A DNA stretch of 64,000 nt, taken from Bactrocera neohumeralis (lineage: Eukaryota; Arthropoda; Insecta; Diptera; Tephritidae). Positions 36,776 through 48,508 of this stretch are shown here, piece after piece (the first letter of the stretch is position 1; every line of letters starts with the position of its first letter). The notes under the pieces were generated by a model, which was not told the DNA's origin, did not search any database, and was given only the letters and a program-made list of their open reading frames with translations. Position numbers and translations under genes: made by a program. Location: the NCBI RefSeq assembly GCF_024586455.1, contig NC_065923.1, positions 52,793,237 to 52,857,236 of the forward strand. The letters run 5' to 3'.

Positions 36776-37348
36776 TTTTTCTCCTCCCTTCTCTCTGTCT
36801 TTTCTGGATTACTGTAAAGTAATATTCCGAAGTGGAAACATTTGTGGTATGTCTACCTAGAGTAATACACAGAGTTCTTACTTTCGCTATAAGAAAATAT
36901 CATTATAGTTGTGGACGGAATAAGCTCAAAGTCCACAGAAAGAGTTTAAACAACATTAAATATTGCAAGAAACTTTAAAATATAATATATATTTCAATGC
37001 CTTACACCAAGAAACAAAGCGTCCATAAAAAATCTCACGCGAAACCGCCAACTTTATGCATCACAATGACTCCAGAGGAAAACGATAATAAGAAAAGAAT
37101 TGTAAAATGTTAAAGCTCCGATCGGCCAAAAGTAAAAGTGAATTGAAAGCTCTGAACTATTTTTGGAAATATTCACTCATCAAGTGTCTCGTTCACAGTT
37201 ATTAGAATGGACTGGTAAAGTTGGAGCGTCCATTATATTTATACATTAATTGACTAACCGAATGCTGACCAAAAGACGACTAACACTTGTAGGTTTCGAT
37301 CGTACTATATTTGGAGAAAGGACTACACCTTATTTTTCCTTCATTATA

Positions 37349-37937
37349 TAAGGTTTGTCCGGTAACCTTCCACCGCAACTGTACTTCGGAGCGTGCGCGC
37401 AACGACTGGATTCGATACAGGGTGTTTCTTGCTAACGAACGAGTGTAGCGAGCAAGAAGTGGCGTCTTTCGAGGACACCAGGTCTTTTTGGAGGAACGGG
37501 AGTAGCTCGCTGATGAATGGGCAAATCCAAAGTGCAAAAGAACGCTCATTCTCTTTTTTGACATCATAGGCATCGTCCACCATGAATTTGTTCCTCCTGG
37601 ACAAATCATCAACTGGATCGTTGGCCGGCATTCTAACGCTTCCGCCGCCTTATAGCCCAGATGTGGCTCCCCCGGACTTTTTTTTTCTTGCCTGAAAACG
37701 CCGATCAAAGGCAAGTATTTTGAGATGACAGAGGGGATCCAAGCAGCATACACCTCTGCTCTCAGGCTATTCCGGAGAATACCTTCCGTGACACCTTCAA
37801 TGCTTGAAAATCGCCCTGGTAGCGATGCATTGATGCAGATGGTGCCTATTTTGAAAGTTTTTAAAGTATTATAACGATTGGTTAAATAAATTGTTTTAAA
37901 TCGTCTCAGTCCTATTACTTTCCAGGCAAACCCTGTA
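37349..37937 (+). mobile_element. Internally deleted mariner nested in a mariner-ended element
   Basis: The left end reads AAGGTTTGTCCGGTAAC after TA at 37347. The right end is the complement of CAGGGTTTGCCTGGAAAG before TA. FFDIIGIVHHEFVPPGQTIN near 37552-37611 is the mariner segment between the first and second catalytic residues. PPYSPDVAPPDF near 37650 holds the third catalytic Asp, and TFRDTFNAW and RCIDADGAYFESF close the protein near 37790-37860. The N-terminal half and the second motif are deleted, giving about 590 bp. Confidence 0.8.
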
Positions 37938-38030
37938 TGTAATGTTCGATTTCTTGACAACAGAGTTAAACAAATTTCCTACAGATATGGGAATTCTTTT
38001 CATTTGCAAACTTTTCGACCTCCCCTCGTA

Positions 38031-40020
38031 GCTACTTGCAGCTTCATGGTAGTAAATTTCGCGTGAGGATATCTTTCTAATGGCGGCTTTAGAGCGACAC
38101 CTGTAAGGGATATTACTGGCAAAACTTAATGCATTTCCGAGCGCATTAATACGGTACCAAAAAGTTTTTCCACAAATTAAATTACTCTAATCGGCACAAA
38201 TGATTTCTTAACTTAAGCTGTTGTCGTTTTGGATTTAGTTTTTTGCGGAATTGAGTGAGAATGTCACTGGAATGCGATTTCAAAGATTTACATTTGTAGA
38301 ATTTGGATGGAAATTTTTTTAAATCGATAATGCAACTTAAGGAAGCATACTTGTTTAAGGTGCATTCGTTATGATGTTAGCTTGAAAATTTTGGGGTAAC
38401 TCAGGGGCAATTGTATGAAAAGTCGGATGGTGTAAGACAGAAGCAGCCGGTTATCGTACAACTCATTTACTAATGCTTTCGGCAACGGCAGTAATATTAT
38501 CTGGTTATTAAGTTCGGCTTCTTCAGCTTTCATTGGCCTAAAGCGAATCCTAAGAAAATTAGAAAATACCACATTCTTGTAATATATAGGATACCGGAAT
38601 ATCCGAACTAGATTGCCAGATTGTCGATAAGCGAGACATATCCCTTCTGCTAACAGAAAGCGAGGTCTTTAACCGAAAGTGTTGCCACTATCGTTGGAAT
38701 TTGAAATGTGAAATACTATCAACTCGGCAGCACTTTTTACATGTATTTGGGCTAGTATTTTTATTTTGCCAAAAAAAAAATACATCAATATGAACTACAG
38801 TAAATTGGAACTATTTTGTCATATACTTTATTTTCGAGGTATAAACTATAGAATAAAGATTTTTGACAAATTTCACTCAAATACACACAACTGACCAGCT
38901 TATATGGCTGAAGACTTAAGAACGTTCTGTATCTCGTGCTGCAGCTTCCCACGCTCCACAACAGACAAGAAAAGTATTAATTTCGTCAAAAGTTCATCCA
39001 CTTTATTCAACTTACTCGCCCTCACTCACTGGCACTCACTCATTCGCAAACTTATTCACTCCAAACTCACTGCTGACTAATGCACTAACTTACTAAACTC
39101 ACTTAGCGATTCACTTGTTTGTTCGTTTATTTCTTGATTTGCCTATTTATTTCAGCACTTTTCGGCAGTTGTTGCTGCTTTTTGCTCTTTCATACCCCTC
39201 TAACAAGTACTATTCACTTTCAATTTGGCTCTGTTCTCGGCGTTATCATAGCAAATGGCATTGTTATATTTGTTGTCGTTGCTCTCTCTTAAACTTATTG
39301 CCAATTTTTTGTGCCCTGTTGTTGTTTTTGTTGACTTTCGTCCATTTTCACTTTAGTAATTTCGCTTAAGTGTGCGTAATAACTTCCGTTTTTCAATTAT
39401 CAGGTGGAAAATATTTTTTCTCTTTTTTGTTTTCAATGTGAGGTATTACCAGGTTTTACCGATAAATAGATCTGACAAACAGAATATTTTGGCCTAGTGT
39501 TTCAGCACATTCAAATTTAAACAAAGTTCAAAGGCTTTCCTGTAATTGATAACAAAAAAGTTCGATTGCAATTAACTTCTTGGACCAAAGTTGTATGTTT
39601 CAAATAAACATGTAAACGTAAGAGGACAATATAAATACAAATACGGACAAAAATTACGATTTGGTCGGCATTATCGCCTTGTGGTCTTAAAAGGTATACT
39701 TTTAGAACTTCGAGCTTCGCCCTAAGTGTCTTGAGAAAAGATTACTTCCATTTATTCCACATCACAAACTTTCTCTAAAATTTTTGGCCAGATTTATAGA
39801 GTATCCTCCTCCCCTACTAAACGTCTTCTCCATTCACGACTAGAAGGTAACCTCACTCGAAAGTGGCTATTGAAATCTAACCTTGAGACGATATAGCCTG
39901 ATTTATTAAGGCTTAGCCGGTTCATGATGGTACTGTGTTCATAATCCGTCCGATTTCAAGCTCCTAAAATTATTGTATTAGATTGTAATGTATTGGATTA
40001 TTTTATGGTATACTGAATTG
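38031..40020. other. Unassigned AT-rich DNA
   Basis: No gene or transposon recognised. 38990-39370 has many CACTCA and GTT-type short motifs. An 84-codon frame at 39115-39369 is of simple composition and unsupported. Confidence 0.4.
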
Positions 40021-40022
40021 TC

Positions 40023-40340
40023 GTGGAACACGAAAAAGCGACGGCTGGTGCTAAAAGAAAGGGAAAAGGAGATCCCAACTTGCCATCAGCATACCGTCAA
40101 GGCACGATACTCGCATGGCAACGAAGATGGGTGAATGAGAGCCGCGGCAGATGGATGGCCAGACTAATAAAAGACCTAAACTTATGGAGAAGCCGTATGT
40201 TCGGAGATGTCGACTTTAACACAACTCACCAGTACCCCCACAGAATGGGAAAAGAGCCGTCATGCCCGTACAACGATGATGCGGAAAATATTTTCCTCCG
40301 CTCACCCGCAAACAGAAAAAAAATTTATATTAAATTGTAA
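40023..40340 (+). mobile_element. R1-like LINE C-terminal fragment
   Basis: A 105-codon frame contains LAWQRRWVNESRGRWMARLI near 40108-40170, then LWRSRMFGDVDFNTTH and a CPYNDDAENIF segment. This order (WQ.RW....GRWT..LI, GEVDFYLTQ, then a Cys with DAEH) is the end of the protein in R1-related LINEs, after the RNase H domain. ATTGT/ATTGC-rich DNA lies on both sides. Nothing upstream of this fragment can be recognised. Confidence 0.7.
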
Positions 40341-42189
40341 ACAAATTTAATTTATTATGCTATATTGCATTGCATTGCATTGTGTCGGATTGTGTTGTGT
40401 TGCATTGGATGATAAGATATTGTATTATATGATTTTATATAATAATGTAGTATGGGCTTTTAATATTGATGTAATCCAATGATTGCTTTATATTATAATA
40501 TATTAAATGTTCGATCGTAATGTAATATTTTTCCAGATACCCTGCCTCTCTTGGAAGACAATTAGAAATGAGAATATTAAGTGGTTATATACAATTGCAC
40601 GAAAATTAGAAAAGACGTGGGAAAAGGAGTACTTGAAAGTATTTCAAAACCAAATTAGGTCTCTCAATTGCCCTTTTCTCCACCTCAGCTTCCACTTTCC
40701 ATTGCTGACAGCGACTATTTCTCGAAACTACAACAACTTAGCGATGCCCTGTCTCCGTTTTCTATTAAATTGTTAAAATAAATATTGATTTATTAACTTT
40801 GCTCTCCAGCACAAATAATAAAATCTGAAACAAGGCAACTAACCTGAGGAGCTGGAGTACATATACAGATACGTAGTTGAGAAGGAAGTGAATGAGCGGG
40901 CATTAAAGTATTACGTAGCCGCAATGACGACCACAAACGCAGTGCGCTATATGCCTGCCTGCCCCTCACTCCAGCTCCACGTTCACTGCATCCTAAGCGC
41001 GCTTGTTTTTGTTGTGCATGCTTTGCATTGCGTTCGCTCGCCGTCCGCTCCCCGCACCCCGCCAATTGCTTTGCCATTTTATTTGTCGCCAGTGTTGCCT
41101 TGTTGTCACAGTAGCGCGCCAAGCGAAATGATTTATTCGCCATAAAAGCTTAACAACATCGTTGTTGCGTCGTTATGCTGCTTTGCGCCGCGCTGTTGTT
41201 GTCAAGTCGTTGTTGTTGTGCTGTGTGGTAGCGAAAGTGCCCTTTACAACCGTTTTTTCTGCTACTTAGTTGCACCGACAACATACATAGTCATATATCA
41301 TTTATTTCCCATTTTGCCGCTTCTGTGGCGCGCCGCCGCGCTCGCCGCCGCTTGGTGCCACAACGGCTGCAACATTGTACGTAGCCATTCATTTCGGACG
41401 ATTTCCTCTTTCTGCATTCAATGTGCGCGTTTCGGGTTGTGTTTACTTTGTACTCCGCCGGAATCTCTATTGCCTTCTTAACCGTTTGCAAAGCTTTCTG
41501 CTGATAAATACCTTCAACTTTGTTTTGCTGCGGCGCGTGGAATTAATGCGGTCGCAGTGTCGAAGGTGTTGGGCACTTAATGCCACTTACGCCACATAGT
41601 AGTGCGTGGCACATACACTGTTGTTTAGCGCAGACGAAATTGTAAGCTTTTGAGACATATTTATTTCACTTTTATGACTTAAATCACTTCTCTTCTCGTT
41701 CACTCTCTTCTTCATTGCTTTCGGTTATCTATTTTGTCTACCATTTAATGGCAGTTCTGGCATTGATTATTCAGCCTTGGCATTCAATAAATTATTGTTG
41801 GTTGTGTGCTTTGTTTCAATTAAAGCAACATATCATTGAAGCAGCAAAATGCCAAGTTAAAGCAGAAACAGGCATTTAATATATATGTTCGAACACATTA
41901 CAGCTCTAAAGAGAAAAAGTTAAATTAAATCGGAAATTCAAGTTGGGTTTGACTAAAATTATAAAATTATAATATTAGAATTAAGTAAAACAAAAATGCA
42001 TATAATGCACCAATTGTCCAATAATTTTATGAGATACAAATAAAAAAATAGGTAACGTTCGGTCAATATTCTACAAAATAAAGGCAAGTATTGACAGTAC
42101 CAAAGCTTACAAAGCTTCGATGAAAAAGCAGAACTATAATTTTCAAAAAAGCCAGTTCAACAACTAGTAAAAACTTCTAGATCAGAACA
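40341..42189. other. Unassigned DNA; ATTGC/ATTGT pentamers, then GC-richer block
   Basis: Positions 40362-40420 hold tandem ATTGC/ATTGT-like pentamers. 40790-41830 is GC-richer, with GTT runs near 41160-41222, and frames open on both strands without motifs. No gene is supported. Confidence 0.4.
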
Positions 42190-42755
42190 ATTTCCTTCTT
42201 TACCTGATTCCTCCAACGGAGTGGATCTTCCTGTGCTTCCCCCTAGGGTACTGCGTCGAATACTCTCAGAGCTGAAGTATTTTCATCCTTTCGGACGGCA
42301 TTCCTAGCCAGCGTAGTGGCGGTCTCTTATTTCACTGAACTCTGTCAACCCAACCTTTCTCTCGGAAACTCGTAACTTCGACTCATCAGATTTTATCATC
42401 GTCCTTACCTCTGCACCAGGACGGGAGTAATGAGTGACTTATAGAGATTGGTATTTGCTAGTCGAGAGAGGACTTTTCTTCTCAATTCAAAATTAGTTCG
42501 AAGTTGCACCTGTTGGCAAGAGTTATTCTGCGTTGGACTTCACGGCTGACATTGTTGTTGGTGTTAATACTGGTTCCAAGATGGACGAAATTATCTACGA
42601 CTTCGAAATTATGACAGTCAACAGTGACATGGGAGCCTAGTCGCGAGTGCGACGACTGTTTGTTTGATGACAGGAGATATTTCCTCTTGCCCTAGTTCAC
42701 TGCCACACTCACTTGCTTTGCTTGCTGACCTTGTCTGGAGAAAGCAGAACAAACG
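42190..42755 (-). mobile_element. RTE-like LINE, minus copy, 3' portion
   Basis: The reverse strand reads FSRMDK-like text near 42730, then the HSRL, VTVD and NFEVV region, the RRRITLANRCNF region near 42540, the DESEVTSFRER region near 42370 and the W-rich end near 42210. This is the part of the protein after the reverse transcriptase active site. It is contiguous at 42755 with a plus-strand copy of the same family. Its partner half is probably the minus-strand piece at 44457-45268. Stops are frequent. Confidence 0.75.
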
Positions 42756-44455
42756 GCGCGCTCTCTGAGATCACTCGTCAACAACTCGGCATAAGGGAAC
42801 TGTGGGACGGCATTGCAAATTCCTTACGTACAGCTGCAACCGAAACCATTGGTTTTCGGAAAGTGCAAAAGAACAGCTGGTACGACGAAGAGTGCTGTGT
42901 CGCAGCGGAGAGAAAACAGACTGCCTACCTCGCAACGTTACGATCAACCACAACACGTGCGGGAAGGGATAGATACCGAGAGTTGAAGAGGGAAGTGAGG
43001 CGCATCTGCAGACAGAAAAAGAAAGAGGCCGAAATGCGTGAGTACGAAGAGCTTGATAAGCTGGCCGACAGGGGTAACGCTCGAAAATTCTACGAACAAA
43101 TGCGGCGGCTTACAGAAGGTTTCAAGACCGGAGCAAACTCTTGTAGAACCCCCAAAGGTGATCTAGTCACCGATGCCCAGAGCATACTTAAATTATGGAG
43201 GGAACACTTCTCCACCCTGCTGAATGGCAGAGAACGCACAACGCCAGGAGAAGGCGAAAACCATTCCCCAATCGATGACGATTGAGCCGTCGTTCCCTTG
43301 CCCGACCATGAAGAAGCTCGAATAGCAATTCCCGCCTGAAGAACAACAAAGCGGCGGGGCCGATGGATTACCGGCCGAGCTATTCAAACACGGCGGCGAA
43401 GAACTAATAGGGAGCATGCATCAGCTTCTTTGTAAAATATGGTCGGACGAAAGCATGCCGAACGATTGGAATTTAAGTGTGGTATGCCCAATCCATAAAA
43501 AAGGAGACCCCACAATCTGCGCCAACTACCGTGGGATTAGCCTCCTCAATATCGCATATAAGGTTCTATCGACCGTATTGTGTGAAAGATTAAAACCCAC
43601 CGTCAACAAACTGATTGGACCTTATCAGTGTGGCTTCAGACCTGGAAAATCAACAACCGACCAGATATTCACCATGCGCCAAATCTTGGAAAAGACTCGT
43701 GAAAGGAGAATCGACACACACCACCTCTTCGTCGATTTCAAAGCTGCTTTCGACAGCACGAAAAGGAGCTGCTTTTATGCCGCGATGTCTGAATTTGGTA
43801 TCCCCGCAAAACTAATACGGCTGTGTAAACTGACGTTGAGCAACATGAAAAGCTCCGTCAGAATCGGAAAGAACCGTCTATTTAGGAACCAGTATTAACA
43901 CCACCAACAATGTCAGGTGGATACTTCGGACTAAGAAGGCAATTGAAAAGTAAAGTCCTCTCTCGACGAACAAAATCCAAACTCTATAAGTCGCTCATAA
44001 TTCCCGTCTTGCTATATGGTGCAGAGGCTTGGGCGATGACAGCAACCGATGAGTCGACGTTACGAGTTTTCGAGAGAAAAGTTCTGCGAAAGATTTATGG
44101 TCCTTTGCGCATTGGCCACGGCGAATGTCGCATTCGACGGAACGATGAGCTGTACGAGATATACGACGTCATTGACATAATTCAGCGAATTAAAAGACAG
44201 CGGTTACGCTGGCTAGGTCATGTTGTCCGGATGGACGAAAACACTCCAACTCTGAAAGTATTCGACGCAGTACCCGCCGGGCGAAGCAGAGGAAGAGGAA
44301 GACCTCCACTCCGTTGAAAGGACCAAGTGGAGAAGGACCTGACTTCGCTTGGAATCTCCAATTGGCGCCACGTAGCGAAAAGAAGAAACGACTGGCGCGC
44401 TGTTGTTAACTCTGCTATAATCGCGTAAGCGGCGTCTACCCCAATTAAGAAGAAG
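42756..44455 (+). mobile_element. RTE-like LINE, plus copy, 5'-truncated
   Basis: From 42756 a long frame reads LSEITRQQLGIRELWDG, WYDEECCVAAERKQTAY and a coiled-coil-like basic stretch to 43285. The reverse transcriptase follows after a frame change: MPNDWNLSVVCPIHKKGD, ANYRGISLLNIAYKVL, YQCGFRPGKSTTDQIF and FVDFKAAFDST (first catalytic Asp at about 43735). At about 43880 the text jumps to GTSINTTNN, so the YADD segment is deleted, and a second small deletion follows at about 43914. SRRTKSKLYKSLIIPVLLYG, DESTLRVFERKVLRKIYG and IQRIKRQRLRWLGHVVRMDE complete the C-terminus. The copy ends in an AAG tail at 44446-44455. Confidence 0.85.
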
Positions 44456-44456
44456 A

Positions 44457-45268
44457 ATTGCTATTCGAACTTCTTCATTGTCGGGAAATGCAACGTCTGC
44501 TCCACCGCCATCGATTGGGGAATCGGGTCCACCTTTTCCTGGAGTTATACTTTCACTGCCATGCAGCAGGATGGAGAAGTGTTCCCTCCATAATTTTAGT
44601 TGCCTCTGCTTCTAGATCACCTCTAGGGGTTCTACAAGAGTTTCTAAGGTCTAAGGTGAAACTTTTCGTAATTCCGCATTTTTTCGTAGAGTTTTCGAGC
44701 ATTACTCTGTCAACAGCTGGTTGTCAAGATCTTCGTACTCACGCATTTCGACCTCTCTCTTTTGCGACTTGCTTCCTTCTTCATCTCAGTTTGTTGTGAT
44801 TAGAGGTTTTCGATGGTGAACTTGCCTTATGTCTGTTGACGTGGTCCAGGGCCAGGTAACTTTATGAATTTTCCAATACTTCAATCTAATACTACAGATA
44901 ACCATATTTCGGGCCCTGCGAAGCCGTTCAGCCTCAACCCATTTGGGCTTGTTTCATCAAGGGGGCTGAATTTATCGACGGTTGTGCCAAAGATACTTTC
45001 TGTGCCAACCCTGGCGCTAAAGTTGCCAACCGCGATTTTGACATCATTACGGGGGCAGCTCCCATAGGTGCGCTCCAATCGCTCATAGAAAGCATGTTTG
45101 GTCACATCGTCCTTCTCTTTCTTCGGGGCGTAGGCGCAAGTCAGGGATGTGTTGAAGAACTTCGCTTTGATGCGGTTTGTGGCTAGACGTTTATCCGCCG
45201 TAACGGATGTTTTATGGCTACCCAGAGGATACTTGGTGTAAGACCGGAAGTCGTAGCTGCTTAGGCCC
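44457..45268 (-). mobile_element. RTE-like LINE, minus copy, 5' portion with endonuclease
   Basis: The reverse strand begins near 45268 with the end of the endonuclease domain: THAFYERLERTY-type text near 45090, DVKIAVGNFSARVG at 45003-45040 and DETSPNGLRLNGFAG. The family motif is GDFNARVG, so the catalytic Asp is Asn and the following Asn is Ser. The linker continues in broken frames down to the EEVRIAI region at 44457, where the plus-strand copy abuts. Together with 42190-42755 it represents one older minus-strand element split by the plus copy, with the reverse transcriptase palm missing. Confidence 0.75.
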
Positions 45269-45269
45269 T

Positions 45270-46737
45270 ATTTAAAATAATAGTTTTTGGATACTCCCAA
45301 GTGAATGGCGATCAGAGAACTTTCGTCACTTGCATGATTTTCTACACATGGGTCTATCCTTAACTGATTTAGAAAGCTTATTAAAAAACTGTCCACATAG
45401 AACCACCTTGCTTACAAATATGTCGCAATAAACTTTGCTTTCTATAGCGCTTTGAGGTACTGCGGGGCTTTATCAGTTGAAGGCGATATGAGAAGGGTTA
45501 TCAGATCTTTAGCATCGGTACTACTGCCGTGAATCTGGGTGAGGCTAGCCTTACGCGCTATGATGATAACGTGACAGCTTTTTTAATATTTAAGTGCTTA
45601 GGATGGTTTCATGAGCTTTCCAAAATTTTTCTGCCCATAAGTCGTCAACCAGAGGGCACGGAGGTTGTGAAAAACTTATTTTGATGAAAATATATTTACA
45701 AGTATTCTACCAGTAGAAAAAAAGCAATGAAAGTAATTACACACCATTTTAAATGAATCATTAATTTCAAATGCTGCATTTGTATTTAAAAGAGTTGCAC
45801 AGATACTTAATCAACAAGGAAATTGAAAAGATGTCAAACAAAAAAAATCGCTCACCTATACAAACAAGAAACAGGCCAGCATTTAATTTTAATTAAAATT
45901 ACAGCCAAGTAAACAAGTAAATTACAGTGAGCAAACAAAAAAGGTCGCGAAGCACTTTAAAAATAAATTTATTTTTAAGAAAAAATTACTACAACAAAGA
46001 GGGCTGTGTGTGCTGAAGCCGAAAGCCCTTCTCCCCAGAGTTCAACCGAATTTCATTGAGTGCAGGAAACAATGTGTGGCGCTACAAAGAATTTAATTTA
46101 AAATTATTTAAATATTTGTGCTGCACACATACACCCACAGTTATATGCGCACATATACAGAGCCACAGTGTGTCCGAATATTCCATACATAGGTATACAA
46201 ACGTACATGTGCGCCAGCACCATTTCCACGGCATGCGATTCAATCAATGGCATTTTTGCACGCTTTTTACTGCCCCGAATGGAGTGCTCGGAGGTTTTGT
46301 TATTAATTTTATTGACGAAAATAAACACAAAGCCAATTGCAACAATGGTTCCGAAGAGGCCAACCGTTTCAATTGATAACAATCGGTCAGCAGAAAATAT
46401 GGCAGAAATAAAATTTGTTTTATGGATGCTGGTAAATCATATGTATGTATATGTAAGCATAAATATGAACAAAATGTTTTCGTATACTATGAGAATATAC
46501 ATAGATAAGCCTGAAAGTGCTGCCAGATGGCATTTTTTAATTTATAAGCAACTTTGCTGATTGTTGTCTCTTTTTAAGCATTTATACAATAAAATATTGA
46601 AGGCAACTATGTCTGTTAGTATCGAAATAACCTATACATTTGGCTATTTTTTTCAGATCGATTTGCTAAACTTAAGTGTTATACTAATCTCTCATATTTA
46701 CAAGATATCTCTCTTCTCATTTATGATTTTAATAAAA
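45270..46737. other. Unassigned AT-rich DNA
   Basis: No gene is supported. Open frames on both strands at 46056-46382 overlap and have no motif. Confidence 0.4.
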
Positions 46738-47397
46738 ATAAGAAAAAATGTTAACTTCGGCTGCACCGAAGCTAATATACCCTTCACAGGTGGATTTCTG
46801 TTAGTAACTATGTGTTTAAGCAAATCTAAAGCCAGTGGTTTTCATCCAAAGGTTATTTAACATAGAAAATGGATCCTTTAGACATTTGTAGATATTTAAA
46901 ATTTGAAGAAGATTTATTATTAACATAAACTTAATGAAAAAAAATTATATATTTATATACTATATTATTACATATATATCATATATATATTTACAGTTTG
47001 CTTTATAAAAACACAGAGCAGAGGAGGTTACATTGTTTTTATGAACAATATCTCATCCCTAATTTCGTGAAGACATGTCGTCAAATGAGAAAGTTTTCCA
47101 TACAAAAACTTGATTCCGATCGTTCAGTTGGTATGGCGGCTATAATGGTATAGTGGTCCGATATTGGTTCCGACAAATCAGCAGCTTCTTGAAGAGAGAA
47201 TGACGCTTGCAAAATTTCAAAACGATATCTTAAAAACTGAGGGACTAGTTCGTATATATACAGACAGACGGACATCGCTAAATCGACTCAGCTCAACATA
47301 CTGATCTTTTAAATATATACTTTATAGGGCATCCAACGCTTCCTTCTGGGTGTTACCAACTTCGTGGCATACTTAATATACCCTATTCAGAGTATAA
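46738..47397 (+). mobile_element. Family B mini-me/DINE-1-like element, copy B3
   Basis: The head hairpin is intact: CTTCGG-CTGCA-CCGAAG at 46755-46771, followed by the subterminal ATACCCTTCACAGG. The body aligns with copy B4 at 52.4 kb. The GACA/GACG tract is short (about 47262-47275) and the core (GCTAAATCGACTCAGCTC region) follows. The tail at 47378-47397 is a damaged version of the palindrome seen in B4. Confidence 0.8.
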
Positions 47398-48359
47398 ATA
47401 TTCCAGAGATTTGAACATTGGAATAAAAGTCTCTTACAAAATGCTCAAAACCAATCTCTTAAGAAACCCAAACATTTTACTAAGTAAACAGATATATTTC
47501 CTTTATAGCATGATATTCGTATATCTGATATCTTACATATAAACAAATATTTAAATACAAAAAGTGGTTAAAATTTCGTTTCTAAAATGTAGACTAAATT
47601 ATTATCTTATATACCCCTTATTTGGAAGCAAAGTCTTCATTTGTATCTTCACATCGTGAACAAACTACGTGTGCAAAGATTTCTGACGGCGAGATGTCTG
47701 AACCGAGAGAAAGCCTTGAACATTGCAGACAATAAAAGTCCTAAACATAACCGATCTTTTCATTTGGCACGATCAACTAGCGCATACATAGATTTTTTTA
47801 TGCCATTTGTTGGAATGTCTTCATCACTTTGGTTACAGCTGGAAAAATAAATGGCTGTTTTCATGTCGGTTTTCTGTTTTGGAAATTGAAACTAGTCACA
47901 AGGTGATCGATCATATGATTACAGAGGCTGCTGGAAAAGAGAAATTTGTTTTTTTTTTTAATCCAAAGCTCGATAATTTTTTTGGTTTTCATTTAATTCA
48001 TATGGAACATAACGCTCACAGACCTTTCTTTTTTCGAGATCTTCAGTTAAATTCTCCAAATAGTGTTTTTGCTCGTATTTAATCCCTCAGCCAACAATCT
48101 CATAGTAAAATATGCATCGCGATCAAAAGTTTGCACCAATTCAGCACGATTTAGCTTCTGGACTTTAAACTCTCACGATTATTTATAAATCGTGTACACC
48201 ACGTATTATATATACTTGAAAAAGCCTCATAAAATCATCACCACAGATAGATCTTTCTTTGTTTAGAAGAAAGAAACAAATCAATGCTAGGACATTTCAA
48301 TCTGAGGTGAAGATTTTAAAAATTTGTAATTAACACTTATAATCCGAGGTTATAAAGGT
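47398..48359. other. Unassigned AT-rich DNA
   Basis: Two overlapping frames of 69 and 91 codons at 47641-48082 read on the plus strand without a recognisable motif. They may be an old repeat but I cannot place them. Confidence 0.35.
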
Positions 48360-48505
48360 AATATAAAGATACCACGAAGTTTGTGACATCCAGAAGGACA
48401 TTTTGGCTACCTCATGAATTATACACAAAAGTGATGAGCATGATGATCTGAGCAGATTTTGCCAAAGACCGTCAGTCCATCAGTCAGTATATGAGAAACG
48501 GTTAT
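48360..48505 (-). mobile_element. Family B fragment, cut by an RTE-like LINE
   Basis: CCACGAAGTTTGTGACATCC, the GATGATCTGAGCAG core remnant and a CCGTCAGTCCATCAGTCAGT tract follow family B tail-to-core order. It stops where the LINE tail begins at 48509. Confidence 0.55.
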
Positions 48506-48508
48506 ACA

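Larger units (their letters stand above)
36672..38030. mobile_element. Mariner-sized element defined by terminal repeats
   Basis: TACGAGGGGAAGT at 36672 and its near-complement ending at 38030 pair over about 28 bases, with roughly 22 matches (left continues AAAAAATTTCGCAAC). The ends begin and end in TA, the mariner target. The 1.36 kb span is normal for a mariner, yet no transposase of this element is readable, and a second mariner (37349-37937) plus a CT tract (36761-36775) lie inside. It is either a non-autonomous derivative or a hollowed-out copy. Confidence 0.55.
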
